From Eutrophocola sp964503965 (lineage in GTDB: Bacteria > Pseudomonadota > Gammaproteobacteria > Pseudomonadales > Pseudohongiellaceae), in contig CAZDCK010000002.1 of the NCBI GenBank assembly GCA_964503965.1, positions 1 through 64,000 on the forward strand: a DNA stretch of 64,000 nucleotides, given 5' to 3'. How positions within the stretch are numbered: position 1 is the first letter of the stretch; each line of letters begins with the position of its first letter. This document shows, piece after piece, positions 8,988 through 18,369 of the stretch. The notes under the pieces are model-generated. The model saw only the letters and a program-made list of their open reading frames with translations. It was not told the DNA's origin and ran no database searches. A program made the position numbers and the translations under genes.

Positions 8988-11018
8988 CTATGCATTAAGC
9001 ACAAACTGCTCATTGATGGTATTGATCTGGTCCCTGATTCTGGCCGCTTCCTCGAACTCGAGATTCCTGGCGTGCTCGTACATTGTTCCTTCCAGGCGGG
9101 ATATCTCCTTTTGAAGTTCCGCCGCGTTCATTCCTGCCAGCTTGGCTTGGTAATCACCGCCTTTTTCAGCCACCCTGGCCAGATCTTTATAGCTCCGTTT
9201 GGGCACCCCAGGGGTATGGGAGGCGCTTTCCATAATATCGGAAACGGCTTTCTTGATTCCCGCGGGAGTAATATTGTGTTGCTTGTTGAATTCAATCTGG
9301 ATGCGACGCCGTTCTTCCGTTGTATCCATGGCTCGCTGCATGGAGCCGGTAACCCGGTCAGCATAGAGAATTGCCTTGCCATTCAGGTTCCTCGCTGCCC
9401 TGCCTATGGTCTGCACCAGTGATCGCTCTGAGCGTAAAAACCCTTCCTTATCGGCATCCAGAATAGCCACAAGGGAAACCTCAGGGATATCCAGGCCTTC
9501 ACGCAGCAGGTTAATCCCCACCAGTACATCGAATTCACCAAGCCTGAGATCGCGAATAATCTCCACTCTTTCCACCGTGTCTATATCCGAGTGCAGGTAG
9601 CGGACCCTGATCCCGTTTTCTGCCAGGTAATCGGTCAGGTCTTCAGCCATCCGCTTGGTCAGCACGGTCACCAGGACACGCTGCTCCTGCTCTACCCGCT
9701 GTTTGACTTCGGATAACAGGTCATCAACCTGATGCATGGCGGATCGGACTTCCAGCTCAGGGTCAATGAGGCCCGTAGGACGAACCACCTGCCTGACGAG
9801 CTGGCCCTGCTTTTCTTCCTCATAGGGCCCGGGAGTTGCCGAAACGAAAACCAGTTGTGGGGTTAAACCTTCCCACTCCTCAAAGCGCAGCGGCCTGTTA
9901 TCCAGTGCTGACGGAAGCCTGAATCCGTAATTGACCAGTGTTTCCTTTCTTGACCGGTCTCCCTTGTACATGGCACCAATCTGGGGAATACCTACATGGG
10001 ATTCATCCACCACAACGAACGCCTCTTCGGGCAGATAATCAAACAGGGTCGGGGGTGGCTGTCCTTCCAGGCGACCAGACAGGTATCTTGAGTAATTTTC
10101 TATGCCAGTGCAGTACCCCAGTTCCTGGATCATCTCCAGATCAAACTGGGTACGCTGGGCCAGTCGCTGGGCTTCCACAAGGCGATTATTTTTTTCCAGC
10201 ACCGCCAGACGTTCCTGTAACTCAACCTTGATTTCCTCAACAGCATTCTGGAGACGATCACGGGACGTCACATAATGGGACTTGGGGAACACTGTGAGCC
10301 TGGGCACTCTCTGGACCACTTCTCCAGTTAGAGGATCAAACCAGGCAAGGCTTTCAATTTCATCATCAAACAGTTCAATACGAATGGCGTTGGTTTCAGA
10401 CTCAGCCGGGTATATATCTATTACATCCCCCCTGACCCGATAGGATGACCTGTGCAGCTCCATGTCATTTCGACTGTACTGCAATTCTGCCAGCCTTCTC
10501 AGCAGAACCCGTTGGTCCAGCTTTCCACCCACATTCAGGTGCAAGACCATGTTCAGGTACATGGATGGATCACCCAGACCGTAAATTGAGGACACGGTCG
10601 CCACCACGATGACATCCTTGCGCTCCAGCAGGGATTTCGTAGCGGACAGTCGCATCTGCTCAATGTGATCGTTTACAGAGGAATCTTTCTCAATATAGGT
10701 GTCGGAGGACGGAACATAGGCCTCGGGCTGATAATAATCATAGTAGGAGACGAAATATTCCACGGCGTTATTGGGAAAGAACTCCTTGTACTCTCCATAT
10801 AATTGGGCGGCCAGTGTCTTGTTGGGAGCCATGATCAGCGCAGGACGCTGGGACCGGGCGATCACATTGGCAATGGTAAATGTCTTTCCGGATCCAGTGA
10901 CTCCCAGCAGGGTCTGGGCTGCGAGACCATCCTCCAGACCTTCCACCAACTGGCTGATAGCCTCTGGCTGGTCCCCGGCGGGATCAAAGCGCGATTTGAG
11001 CTGAAAGGATTTTTCCAT
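8988..11018 (-). CDS. uvrB: Excinuclease ABC subunit B
   Basis: A 676-residue nucleotide excision repair helicase-like protein that loads at damage with UvrA and recruits UvrC. Walker A (GVTGSGKT, residues ~40-47), the beta-hairpin segment rich in tyrosines (YFVSYYDYYQPEAYVP), the DESH Walker B, helicase motifs V/VI (VGINLLREGLDIPEV, QTIGRAARN) and the C-terminal UVR domain (residues ~635-670) are all visible. The length matches the family (E. coli 673). In P. aeruginosa uvrB borders the O-antigen locus, and a WbpL-like gene follows here in the same way. Confidence 0.98.
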   Translation of the reverse strand: MEKSFQLKSRFDPAGDQPEAISQLVEGLEDGLAAQTLLGVTGSGKTFTIANVIARSQRPALIMAPNKTLAAQLYGEYKEFFPNNAVEYFVSYYDYYQPEAYVPSSDTYIEKDSSVNDHIEQMRLSATKSLLERKDVIVVATVSSIYGLGDPSMYLNMVLHLNVGGKLDQRVLLRRLAELQYSRNDMELHRSSYRVRGDVIDIYPAESETNAIRIELFDDEIESLAWFDPLTGEVVQRVPRLTVFPKSHYVTSRDRLQNAVEEIKVELQERLAVLEKNNRLVEAQRLAQRTQFDLEMIQELGYCTGIENYSRYLSGRLEGQPPPTLFDYLPEEAFVVVDESHVGIPQIGAMYKGDRSRKETLVNYGFRLPSALDNRPLRFEEWEGLTPQLVFVSATPGPYEEEKQGQLVRQVVRPTGLIDPELEVRSAMHQVDDLLSEVKQRVEQEQRVLVTVLTKRMAEDLTDYLAENGIRVRYLHSDIDTVERVEIIRDLRLGEFDVLVGINLLREGLDIPEVSLVAILDADKEGFLRSERSLVQTIGRAARNLNGKAILYADRVTGSMQRAMDTTEERRRIQIEFNKQHNITPAGIKKAVSDIMESASHTPGVPKRSYKDLARVAEKGGDYQAKLAGMNAAELQKEISRLEGTMYEHARNLEFEEAARIRDQINTINEQFVLNA

Positions 11019-11171
11019 GAAAACAGTCTGACCTGGGCTAAACCTCCTATTGTATGGAGAAAGCAGGGAAAGTGAAAAACCGATTTACCCTTTTCGGTAA
11101 TTTTCTTTTCACCGAGTATTGACCAGCAAGGCCACAGTCATTAATATGCGCCTTCTTGAAATTCGAGCTGC

Positions 11172-11246
11172 TGCCCAATAGCTCAATGGTAGAGTAGGTG
11201 ACTGTTAATCACTTGGTTCCTGGTTCGAGTCCAGGTTGGGCAGCCA
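11172..11246 (+). tRNA. tRNA-Asn (anticodon GTT)
   Basis: A 75-nt cloverleaf with acceptor TGCCCAA/TTGGGCA, discriminator G and encoded CCA. The anticodon stem GGTGA/TCACT holds CTGTTAA, giving anticodon GTT; the T arm is CCTGG-TTCGAGT-CCAGG. It stands alone on the plus strand between uvrB and the sugar-phosphate transferase gene. tRNA 3' ends are frequent integration sites, but no integrase or duplicated end is visible. Confidence 0.95.
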
Positions 11247-11463
11247 ATTTCGAATAAGTCTATTCCTACCCTCTTTCTACCTAGAGCTATCTTAACTTTC
11301 TACCCTCTTTGCTCCCTGTCGACCTCTACTATCCTATTTCTACGCTTTTGCTACCCTGTTTCTGTCTGATATCTATCTTTTTTCTGCCCTTTTTCCAACC
11401 TGCCCAGCTTCCAGTCACTGCGTTCTATTACACCAGATAATTATCCCGTAATTTTTCCTTTAC
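11247..11463. repeat. Pyrimidine-rich, loosely repetitive intergenic tract
   Basis: From about 11262 to 11400 the plus strand is almost purine-free and repeats variants of TTCTACCCTCTTT at irregular 10-12-base spacing (for example 11262-11280, 11298-11310 and 11336-11362). No open frame or hairpin terminator was found. It may be a decayed tandem repeat. Confidence 0.5.
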
Positions 11464-12498
11464 TTAGGACCTGGTGTCGCCATGTAATGCAGTGAAAGAT
11501 CCTTTACCAGCTCTGACACGGTGCACGATAATGACCAGAGGACCCCAGGCAATACATGTCAGTAGCAATCCCCAGGCCGGGTAGTGATGTGCAGTCCAGG
11601 CCAGAGGCAACAACCAGCACAAATTGATCGCCTGGACTGATAGCACCACGCGGCCATGACTAGAATGACGCATCGCTGCGAGCTGGTAGGCATGGGAACG
11701 ATGAGCCTGGTACCAGGGCTCTTTACTGCTTATCCTGGCTATCAGGGTATAGGTTGCATCCACAATAAACACACCGGCAAGAATGCCCCATACCCAGACA
11801 TTTGAGAGTTCAGAAGCGGTACTGTTTATGGCGGCAATACCAATCATGTAACCCAGGAAATTACTGCCTGTATCCCCCATGAAAATTCGCGCCGGCGAAT
11901 AATTGAAACACAGAAACCCGGTCACCGAGACACACAGGACCAGCAACAACATACTGACACCCCAGCTATCACTGCCAGGTGTTAGCAGCAACACAGCACC
12001 ACAAACAAACAGGGCTTCACTGGCTGCAATACCGTCAATCCCATCCATGAAGTTATACAGGTTGATAAACCAGATATAGACAATTGCAAGCAAAGGATAA
12101 GCCAGCAGGCCGGGTTCAAATGAGTAGGAAAACACTTGAAAATCCGGTAGCGGAAAGAAGAATAATGTGCCCAAAACAACTACAAGTTGCACAAAAAATC
12201 TGGGCAGGACACCCAGGTTAAACACATCATCCAATACACCAAGACCAGCAATCAGTAACGCAAGCCATACCATCACTTCGTAATTAAACCCGGGATTTCT
12301 TGATGAAAACAGGTAGACAAATGCTGCCAGGCAAACCATAACAAAAGCAAGACCACCGCCCGTGGGGGTGGGATTGGAATGTGAGCTGCGATGATCAGGC
12401 TTATCCAGCCAATGATGTGTTCTGGCCAGCCAGATGATGCACCATGTCCCGAGGCATGAAGAAATAAACACAATGGCAAGCAGGATGTAGTCAGCCAT
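11464..12498 (-). CDS. WecA/WbpL-type polyprenyl-phosphate sugar-1-phosphate transferase
   Basis: A 344-residue integral membrane protein of the MraY/WecA family with ~10-11 hydrophobic segments. Family signatures are in order: GLGVLDD (Mg-binding Asp pair, residues ~85-91), NFMDGIDGIAA (~148-158), FMGDTGSNFLGY (~206-217) and a cytoplasmic HRSHAYQ loop (~268-274). Such enzymes transfer a HexNAc-1-phosphate to undecaprenyl phosphate and start O-antigen or other glycan synthesis at the inner membrane. Length and locus (uvrB side, next to a helix-hairpin-helix gene) match Pseudomonas WbpL. No WbpM or other glycan genes accompany it. The sugar donor cannot be told from sequence. Confidence 0.88.
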   Translation of the reverse strand: MADYILLAIVFISSCLGTWCIIWLARTHHWLDKPDHRSSHSNPTPTGGGLAFVMVCLAAFVYLFSSRNPGFNYEVMVWLALLIAGLGVLDDVFNLGVLPRFFVQLVVVLGTLFFFPLPDFQVFSYSFEPGLLAYPLLAIVYIWFINLYNFMDGIDGIAASEALFVCGAVLLLTPGSDSWGVSMLLLVLCVSVTGFLCFNYSPARIFMGDTGSNFLGYMIGIAAINSTASELSNVWVWGILAGVFIVDATYTLIARISSKEPWYQAHRSHAYQLAAMRHSSHGRVVLSVQAINLCWLLPLAWTAHHYPAWGLLLTCIAWGPLVIIVHRVRAGKGSFTALHGDTRS

Positions 12499-12622
12499 TC
12501 ATGGTTCCTGGGTACTGTTTTCTTTCATAATCTTTCCGGTAAACCAGACATCATTCCCTGCAATAGCAAGGCGTCATTGTAGGATGCTCATCATCAAACG
12601 CAAAATCGTCACTTGACATAAA

Positions 12623-12649
12623 AAAGGCGCCATCAAACCAGGCGCCTTT
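12623..12649 (-). terminator. Rho-independent terminator after the ComEA-like gene
   Basis: A 9-bp stem AAAGGCGCC/GGCGCCTTT with a 9-base loop lies 56 bases downstream of the minus-strand ComEA-like stop. The A tract at 12619-12625 reads as a U run on the minus strand. Confidence 0.85.
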
Positions 12650-12704
12650 ATTTGTCATTGCTGACACTCTCAACAGGTGAAGAAATCACCTTTGTCCAGG
12701 CGTG

Positions 12705-13046
12705 TCATTCGTAATCGATCTTGCCCGCATTGTTGCGTAAGGTTACTTCACCAACGCCCCTGACCATCATCAGGTCTTCTTCACTGGTGAACTCACCATA
12801 CTGCTCCCGAAAACTAACTATTGCTTCTGCCCTGCTCTGACCGACACCTTCGAGTATCCGGGCAATCGTACTGGCATCTGCCCTGTTGATATTCACTTTT
12901 TCGATATCGACTGTGTCGACGGTTTGGGGAGTGTCCTGGGCCATACTGGCAAATGATACCAGCACCATCAGACTGAACATCAGGGTTTTTGCAAACCCCG
13001 CCAGGGCTTCTATTGAACACTGTGATTTGACTTTCCTTGCCTTCAT
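12705..13046 (-). CDS. ComEA-like helix-hairpin-helix protein, exported
   Basis: A 113-residue protein. A long N-terminal stretch with a hydrophobic core ending SFASMAQ (residues ~10-37) looks like a Sec signal. Residues ~47-113 form a tandem helix-hairpin-helix unit: VNINRADASTIARILEGVGQSRAEAIVSFR then EDLMMVRGVGEVTLRNN. These domains bind DNA non-specifically; ComEA does so in the periplasm during uptake. The ATG at 13046 is chosen because GGAGG lies seven bases before it; an upstream ATG at 13067 lacks a site. Homologues commonly lie beside the wbpL/wbpM end of the O-antigen locus, so a competence role is not assured. Confidence 0.85.
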   Translation of the reverse strand: MKARKVKSQCSIEALAGFAKTLMFSLMVLVSFASMAQDTPQTVDTVDIEKVNINRADASTIARILEGVGQSRAEAIVSFREQYGEFTSEEDLMMVRGVGEVTLRNNAGKIDYE

Positions 13047-13148
13047 TTCTCTGCCTCCATTCAACAATTAAGAATCACTAATGTGGATAAAACAGCTTCA
13101 TGCTGTTGAAATCACTGTAGCAGAGTTTTTGTTTTTTGCCGGTTTATT

Positions 13149-13847
13149 TCAGGCGTTATTTATTTCATCCATAATCATCTGCAGTTTTGCGACAGGATTC
13201 TCTGCCTGGGTAACAGGCCTGCCAATTACCAGATAGTTACTGCCGCTCTTGATAGCCTCTGCCGGGGTCATCACTCTTTTCTGATCATCAACACTGTCAC
13301 CTGCGGGTCTTATGCCCGGTGTTACCAGGGAAAAATCATTACCCAGTGCCTGACGTAACAACCCCGTTTCCTTTGCAGAACAAACAACCCCATCCAGTCC
13401 ACAATCCCTGGTCAGGCAGGCCAGTTTCATTACCTGCTCCTCCGGTGATACCGTTACACTGATTTCCTGTAAATCCTCAGCGCCCATACTGGTCAGTACA
13501 GTCACGGCTATGAGAAGTGGACCTCCAGTTCCGGGCAGTGCTTTCCTGGCGGCTTCCATCATGGCCCTGCCACCACTGGCATGAACATTTACCATCCACA
13601 CGCCCAAATCAGCCGCCGCCGCTACAGCGCCAGCAACGGTGTTTGGTATATCGTGGTACTTAAGATCCAGAAAAACATCAAACCCGGCATTACCCAAATT
13701 CTTCACCAGATGAGGTCCGGCACGCGTAAATAATTCCTTACCCACTTTTACCCGACATAAATTCGGGTCCAGATTATCTACAAGCGTCATCGCGGTGTCG
13801 GCATCTGGAAAATCCAGGGCTACAATTATGGGCTTATCGGCATTCAT
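13149..13847 (-). CDS. pyrF: Orotidine 5'-phosphate decarboxylase
   Basis: A 232-residue TIM-barrel enzyme converting OMP to UMP in pyrimidine synthesis. The active-site signature FLDLKYHDIPNT (residues ~60-71, catalytic Lys/Asp tetrad) is intact, as are VALDFPDADTA at the start, VTPGIRP and VIGRPVT near the C-terminus. The start at 13847 (MNADKPIIVALD) follows AGGAGAAGG; the longer frame to 13961 would overlap lapB and adds unrelated residues. It lies 47 bases after lapB, as in many gammaproteobacteria. Confidence 0.97.
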   Translation of the reverse strand: MNADKPIIVALDFPDADTAMTLVDNLDPNLCRVKVGKELFTRAGPHLVKNLGNAGFDVFLDLKYHDIPNTVAGAVAAAADLGVWMVNVHASGGRAMMEAARKALPGTGGPLLIAVTVLTSMGAEDLQEISVTVSPEEQVMKLACLTRDCGLDGVVCSAKETGLLRQALGNDFSLVTPGIRPAGDSVDDQKRVMTPAEAIKSGSNYLVIGRPVTQAENPVAKLQMIMDEINNA

Positions 13848-13894
13848 TAATACCTTCTCCTCTGGTTCAGACCGGGCGCCGGTCGCTGTGTGTG

Positions 13895-15115
13895 TTATTC
13901 TCCCAGAATACCGCGAACATGTTTGACACTCCCCCACCCTGAACAACTTGGGCAATGCCAATGCAGGGTTTTAAGTTCAAATCCACAGTCTATGCACTGG
14001 TACCGGGCCTTGCTTTCGATATAGTCATGCAACACACGACGAATTGTCGCATATTGCCAGCCTTCTGAAGGGCTTGTTTCTTCCGCGAGTTCGATAGATT
14101 TCAGGAGCAGTCTCAGGGAAGGTTTTTTCTCAAGCATACCAACAAGGTATGTCCGGGCTTGATCCGGCCCTTCCTCTTTCTCCATACAATCGGCTACGCC
14201 AAGCAGTACAGTTGTATCCGTGCTTTCCTGTTTACATGATTCAATGAATTTTTTCAGTCCCTTTTCCTTACCGGCTTTTTTATAACAGTCAATCAGTGCG
14301 GTAAATACATCAGCCCTGAATTCGGGAGCCAACCGGGTAACCAGTTCATAGGACTTTATCGCTTCACGATAATTTCCACACAGTTGCTCCAGTTGAGCCT
14401 GCATGATACTTACGCGTACATTCTCCCTGTCTGTATGCCATGCCTTTTGCAGTAATTCCCGTGCCTTGGACAAATGTTCCCTGGCGATCTCGTCGTCTGC
14501 CAGCTGACAATAAAAATGAGACGCCAGTGTCTGGTAACGAGATCGATCAACGGGAGCACATACCTTGATCAATTCAGATACTGCCTCGATGGCTTTATTC
14601 CACTCTTTTTCCTGTTGGTAAATATGGACGGAATTAACAAGGGCCTTTATTTTGATACCTCCTTTTTCCTGCCTAAGTTCCTCCAGGAGATGTTCAGCCC
14701 TATCAAGCAGTCCCGCAGCGATATAGCTCTGTACGAGGTTAATTTTTATTTCATTGACCTGCCTGTGGTTGAAGCCACTCTGACCGAGCAAATCAAGATA
14801 GACAGCAATGGATCGATCGACCTTACCTCTTCGCCGCAGAAGAGTACCCAGAGCCATATGGGTTTCCAATGTGCCAGAATTAACCTCAAGCGCATCGATA
14901 AATATATCTATGGCATCATCAGGCTCGTCATTAAGCAGGTAATTAAGGCCTATGAAATAATCGTCGGGAGGCGTCTTGAGTTTTTTCCCTGGCGATTTTC
15001 TGCTTCCGGGAAATTGCCAGTTTCCCATCCAGAAACCCAATGCCACTGCAGACAGGAGCAGCACAAAAAGAACGAAATTTGACGAGTCGAATCCTTCCAT
15101 GAGTGAAGAGTTCAA
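13895..15115 (-). CDS. lapB: LapB, regulator of LPS assembly with TPR repeats
   Basis: A 406-residue protein with one N-terminal membrane anchor (residues ~13-33), about nine TPR units (~50-350; LNYLLNDEPDDAIDIFIDALE is a clear one) and a C-terminal rubredoxin-like metal site with two CxxC pairs (YQCIDCGF and HCPSCSGWG, ~373-395). In E. coli, LapB (YciM) controls LPS synthesis by directing LpxC to FtsH. It overlaps lapA by the ATGA coupling at 15112-15115. An in-frame ATG at residue 6 is an alternative start. Confidence 0.95.
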   Translation of the reverse strand: MNSSLMEGFDSSNFVLFVLLLSAVALGFWMGNWQFPGSRKSPGKKLKTPPDDYFIGLNYLLNDEPDDAIDIFIDALEVNSGTLETHMALGTLLRRRGKVDRSIAVYLDLLGQSGFNHRQVNEIKINLVQSYIAAGLLDRAEHLLEELRQEKGGIKIKALVNSVHIYQQEKEWNKAIEAVSELIKVCAPVDRSRYQTLASHFYCQLADDEIAREHLSKARELLQKAWHTDRENVRVSIMQAQLEQLCGNYREAIKSYELVTRLAPEFRADVFTALIDCYKKAGKEKGLKKFIESCKQESTDTTVLLGVADCMEKEEGPDQARTYLVGMLEKKPSLRLLLKSIELAEETSPSEGWQYATIRRVLHDYIESKARYQCIDCGFELKTLHWHCPSCSGWGSVKHVRGILGE

Positions 15116-15411
15116 TGGCCTCTGGTTGACGTTGAAGTGCTCTCTGTATCCCGGGTTTTATCCAGTTGAGAACGTAGTTGTCGAATAGTGAGGACGTATT
15201 TCAATTGCCTGAAAACACCCAGTCCCAGGATCAGGCCCAGTACACCGCCGACAATAAAAGCCCCGATGACGAGCATACCAACACTGGTCGGTTCAAGCGC
15301 AATCCCTATCCAGAGACTCACTTCAGTTGTGTTATTAACCGCAAAGAGGAATGCCAGCAATACCATGCCGGTAAAGACCAGAAACGTGATAAAGCGAAAC
15401 AACCCTTTCAC
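15112..15411 (-). CDS. lapA: LapA, lipopolysaccharide assembly protein A (DUF1049)
   Basis: A 99-residue inner-membrane protein with two transmembrane segments (residues ~5-25 and ~42-65) and a cytoplasmic basic/coiled-coil tail. It matches YciS/DUF1049 in topology and in the VNNTTEVSLWIG segment. It overlaps lapB by four bases and lies downstream of ihfB, the standard context. Confidence 0.9.
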   Translation of the reverse strand: MKGLFRFITFLVFTGMVLLAFLFAVNNTTEVSLWIGIALEPTSVGMLVIGAFIVGGVLGLILGLGVFRQLKYVLTIRQLRSQLDKTRDTESTSTSTRGH

Positions 15412-15428
15412 CTTTATTTACCCATAAA

Positions 15429-15464
15429 AAAACGGCAGCTTCTGTTAACAAAAGCTGCCGTTTT
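15429..15464 (-). terminator. Terminator between ihfB and lapA
   Basis: A 13-bp perfect stem AAAACGGCAGCTT/AAGCTGCCGTTTT with a 10-base loop starts 15 bases after ihfB. The A-rich left side gives a U tract for minus-strand RNA. lapAB therefore needs read-through or a promoter of its own. Confidence 0.9.
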
Positions 15465-15479
15465 CAATTGCTACCGGAT

Positions 15480-15788
15480 TTACTCCGGAGAATTCAACTG
15501 CGCCAACATGCTATTGTTAACCCTGTCTCTTAACTCTTTTCCTGGTTTGAAATGAGGAACATATTTGCCACTCAGTTCAACAGGATCACCAGTTTTTGGA
15601 TTTCTGCCAACTCTTGGTGAGCGATAATGCAGGGAGAAACTTCCAAATCCCCTGATTTCTATACGACCACCATCCGCCAATACTTCAGACATGTAGGTGA
15701 TAATCGCTTTCACCGCCAATTCGACATCCTTGGCCGACAACTGACTTTGTTTCGAGACTATCTGGTCAATCAGCTCTGATTTGGTCAT
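15480..15788 (-). CDS. ihfB: Integration host factor subunit beta
   Basis: A 102-residue DNA-bending protein. It starts MTKSELIDQIVSKQ, carries IEIRGFGSFSLHYR and the beta-arm RVGRNPKTGDPVEL, and ends with VPHFKPGKELRDRVN, which distinguishes it from HU and from the alpha subunit. It pairs with IhfA encoded at 1483-1794. It lies 58 bases downstream of rpsA, the conserved order. Confidence 0.97.
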   Translation of the reverse strand: MTKSELIDQIVSKQSQLSAKDVELAVKAIITYMSEVLADGGRIEIRGFGSFSLHYRSPRVGRNPKTGDPVELSGKYVPHFKPGKELRDRVNNSMLAQLNSPE

Positions 15789-15846
15789 GGCTTATCCTTC
15801 ACTAATGTTAACAGACAGGGCTTGTTTCAGCATGCCCGCCGCAGAT

Positions 15847-17523
15847 TTATTCCTTATCCATCTGGGACTTGAGCAAATCACCGACAGTGGTTGGAGCCGC
15901 AGAAGTTGCACTCTGCTTCCTGTGCTCTTCAACAGCACCCTTTTCTTCGGCAATTTCTTTCGCCTTGATGGAAAGGCTGATAACACGGTTCTTGCGATCC
16001 ACACCAATAACCATCAACTCCAGCTCTTCACCTTCGCTAATAGCATTGCGTGCATCTTCAACGCGGTCACGGCTGATTTCTGATGCCTTGAGAACACCGT
16101 CAACGCCTTCAGCAAGCTCAATCACAGCTTCTTTTGCATCCACTTCTTTCACTTTACCGGTAACCCTGGAACCCTTTTCGTTCTGGCCGGCAAAGTTGGC
16201 AAATGGATCATCGGAAAGCTGTTTGACACCCAGAGAGATTCTTTCCCTTTCAGGATCAACAGACAGGATTACTGTATCCAGCTTGTCACCTTTGGTGTAC
16301 TCGCGTACAGCCTGCTCACCGGGCTCATCCCAGCTGATGTCAGACAGATGCACAAGACCATCAATTTCACCTTCAAGGCCGATGAAAATACCAAAGTCGG
16401 TTATGGACTTGATGTTGCCGGAAATACGATCACCTTTCTTGAATTTTTCGGCGAAGGCATCCCAAGGATTCTGCTGACACTGCTTCAGACCAAGGGAAAT
16501 ACGACGACGTTCCTGATCGATATCCAGGATCATTACTTCAACTTCGTCACCAAGTTGAACCAGTTTGGACGGATGAATATTCTTGTTAGTCCAGTCCATT
16601 TCTGAAACGTGAACCAGTCCTTCAACACCCTCTTCCAGTTCGGCAAAACAACCATAATCGGTCAGGTTGGTAACAACAGCCTTGACCCTGGTATTTTCCG
16701 GATAGCGGTTCTTGATATCGACCCATGGATCTTCACCCAGTTGCTTGAGTCCAAGAGATACTCGGTTGCGCTCACGATCGAACTTGAGCACCTTCACATC
16801 AATCTCATCGCCAACATTGACGATTTCGCTCGGGTGCTTGATACGCTTCCAGGACATATCAGTGATATGAAGCAGGCCGTCTACGCCGCCCAGATCAACA
16901 AAGGCACCATAGTCAGTAAGGTTCTTGACGACACCCTTGACGCTCTGGCCTTCCTGAAGGTTAGCGAGCAGTTCATCACGTTCTGCTGAATTAACGCTCT
17001 CAAGCACGGCACGGCGGGAAACGACAACATTGTTGCGTTTCTGGTCCAGCTTGATCAGTTTGAATTCGAGTTCCTTGTTCATCAGGTGATCAACTTCGCG
17101 TACCGGACGCACGTCAACCAGTGAACCTGGCAGGAAGGCACGGATGGTGTTCACGTCTACAGTGAAACCGCCTTTCACCTTACCATTGATGACACCCATA
17201 ACAGCCTCTTCTTTCTCAAAGGCCTGCTCAAGCACCATCCAGGTTTCTGCACGCTTGGCTTTTTCCCTGGAAAGCCTGGTTTCCCCGAAACCATCTTCCA
17301 CAGCATCAAGGGCAACCTTGACTTCATCACCAACCTGCAGATTAAATTCACCGCTGTCATCCAGGAATTCCTGGCGGGAGATGACTCCCTCTGATTTGAG
17401 ACCTGCATTGACTGTTACCCAGTCACTGTCAACGTCAACAACAGTTCCGGTCACGATGGAACCGGGTTTCATATCGATATCATTCAAGCTCTGCTCAAAG
17501 AGCTCTGCGAAACTTTCGCTCAT
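15847..17523 (-). CDS. rpsA: 30S ribosomal protein S1
   Basis: A 558-residue protein (E. coli 557) with six S1 RNA-binding domains. The repeats show the GxVxxVTDYGAFVDL-type signature, for example KNLTDYGAFVDLGGVDGLLHITDM (allowing local variation) and ISLGLKQ at the end of several units. It recruits mRNA to the ribosome. The 159-base leader before it (17524-17682) is where S1 autoregulation is known in relatives; I saw no unambiguous element. Confidence 0.98.
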   Translation of the reverse strand: MSESFAELFEQSLNDIDMKPGSIVTGTVVDVDSDWVTVNAGLKSEGVISRQEFLDDSGEFNLQVGDEVKVALDAVEDGFGETRLSREKAKRAETWMVLEQAFEKEEAVMGVINGKVKGGFTVDVNTIRAFLPGSLVDVRPVREVDHLMNKELEFKLIKLDQKRNNVVVSRRAVLESVNSAERDELLANLQEGQSVKGVVKNLTDYGAFVDLGGVDGLLHITDMSWKRIKHPSEIVNVGDEIDVKVLKFDRERNRVSLGLKQLGEDPWVDIKNRYPENTRVKAVVTNLTDYGCFAELEEGVEGLVHVSEMDWTNKNIHPSKLVQLGDEVEVMILDIDQERRRISLGLKQCQQNPWDAFAEKFKKGDRISGNIKSITDFGIFIGLEGEIDGLVHLSDISWDEPGEQAVREYTKGDKLDTVILSVDPERERISLGVKQLSDDPFANFAGQNEKGSRVTGKVKEVDAKEAVIELAEGVDGVLKASEISRDRVEDARNAISEGEELELMVIGVDRKNRVISLSIKAKEIAEEKGAVEEHRKQSATSAAPTTVGDLLKSQMDKE

Positions 17524-17682
17524 AGATGTTTCCTGATCCTGCAGAGTGCCATGACCTGATTGTCCGACAGTATCTGCCTATCCGTAGTCCAGTCCTTACG
17601 GGTCAAATTATAAAGCCAACGGCACTGGTGTAACTGGCACTCAGGGCTGATGGGGTTCTTCTACGGAATGTCGGCGTGAGAA

Positions 17683-18369
17683 TTAAACTGCCGTCTTGGG
17701 AAACCGTTCACTGACCTTGCCAAGGACTTCTTTGAAGACTTCCTCGATCGTCAGTGAGGTGGTATCGATAACGACCGCATCCTCGGCCGGCCTGAGTGGA
17801 GAAACTGCTCTGTTAGCATCCCGCTCATCCCGGCTGGCGATATCCTGCAAAAGGGCGCGCAGATTAACACTAACCCCCTTATTTATCAACTGCTTATATC
17901 GCCTTTGCGCTCGTTCTTCAGGGCTGGCTGTAAGGTAGATTTTTAACCTGGAATCAGGGAACACAACAGTACCCATATCCCGTCCATCCGCAACGAGACC
18001 GGGAGGAAGCTGGAAGTCTCGCTGCCTCTGCAACAGGACCTCACGTATTTCCGGAATTGCAGCAACGACAGAAGCTTTTTCTGCCGTTTCCTCGAGCCTG
18101 ACCTGGTGAGAAATTTCGTCATTATCAAGAGTGATGGAGCCTTCGAATTCAGTGGAAAAGGCTACTTGCATACCTTCTGCAAATTTTTTCAACCCATTGA
18201 TATCATTGGTTTTTATATCATTTTGTTCAGCACCTACTGCAATCACGCGATACAAGGCGCCGCTATCTAGCAGATGCCACCCCAGGTGACTGGCAACTAG
18301 CTGGCTGATTGTTCCCTTGCCAGTGCCACTGGGTCCATCAATGGCAATAACCGGAGTGTCAGCGCTCAT
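17683..18369 (-). CDS. cmk: Cytidylate kinase
   Basis: A 228-residue P-loop kinase phosphorylating CMP and dCMP. Walker A is GPSGTGKGT (residues ~13-21), followed by the LDSGALYR nucleoside-contact motif, the DGRDMGTVVFP segment (~127-137) and a C-terminal lid with RRYKQL. It overlaps aroA by four bases (ATGA), so the two are translationally coupled; the aroA-cmk-rpsA-ihfB order is conserved. Confidence 0.97.
   Translation of the reverse strand: MSADTPVIAIDGPSGTGKGTISQLVASHLGWHLLDSGALYRVIAVGAEQNDIKTNDINGLKKFAEGMQVAFSTEFEGSITLDNDEISHQVRLEETAEKASVVAAIPEIREVLLQRQRDFQLPPGLVADGRDMGTVVFPDSRLKIYLTASPEERAQRRYKQLINKGVSVNLRALLQDIASRDERDANRAVSPLRPAEDAVVIDTTSLTIEEVFKEVLGKVSERFPKTAV

Noticed and set aside
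11172..11246. tRNA-Asn as an attachment site for an integrated element
   Set aside because: No integrase, no duplicated tRNA 3' end and housekeeping genes on both sides.
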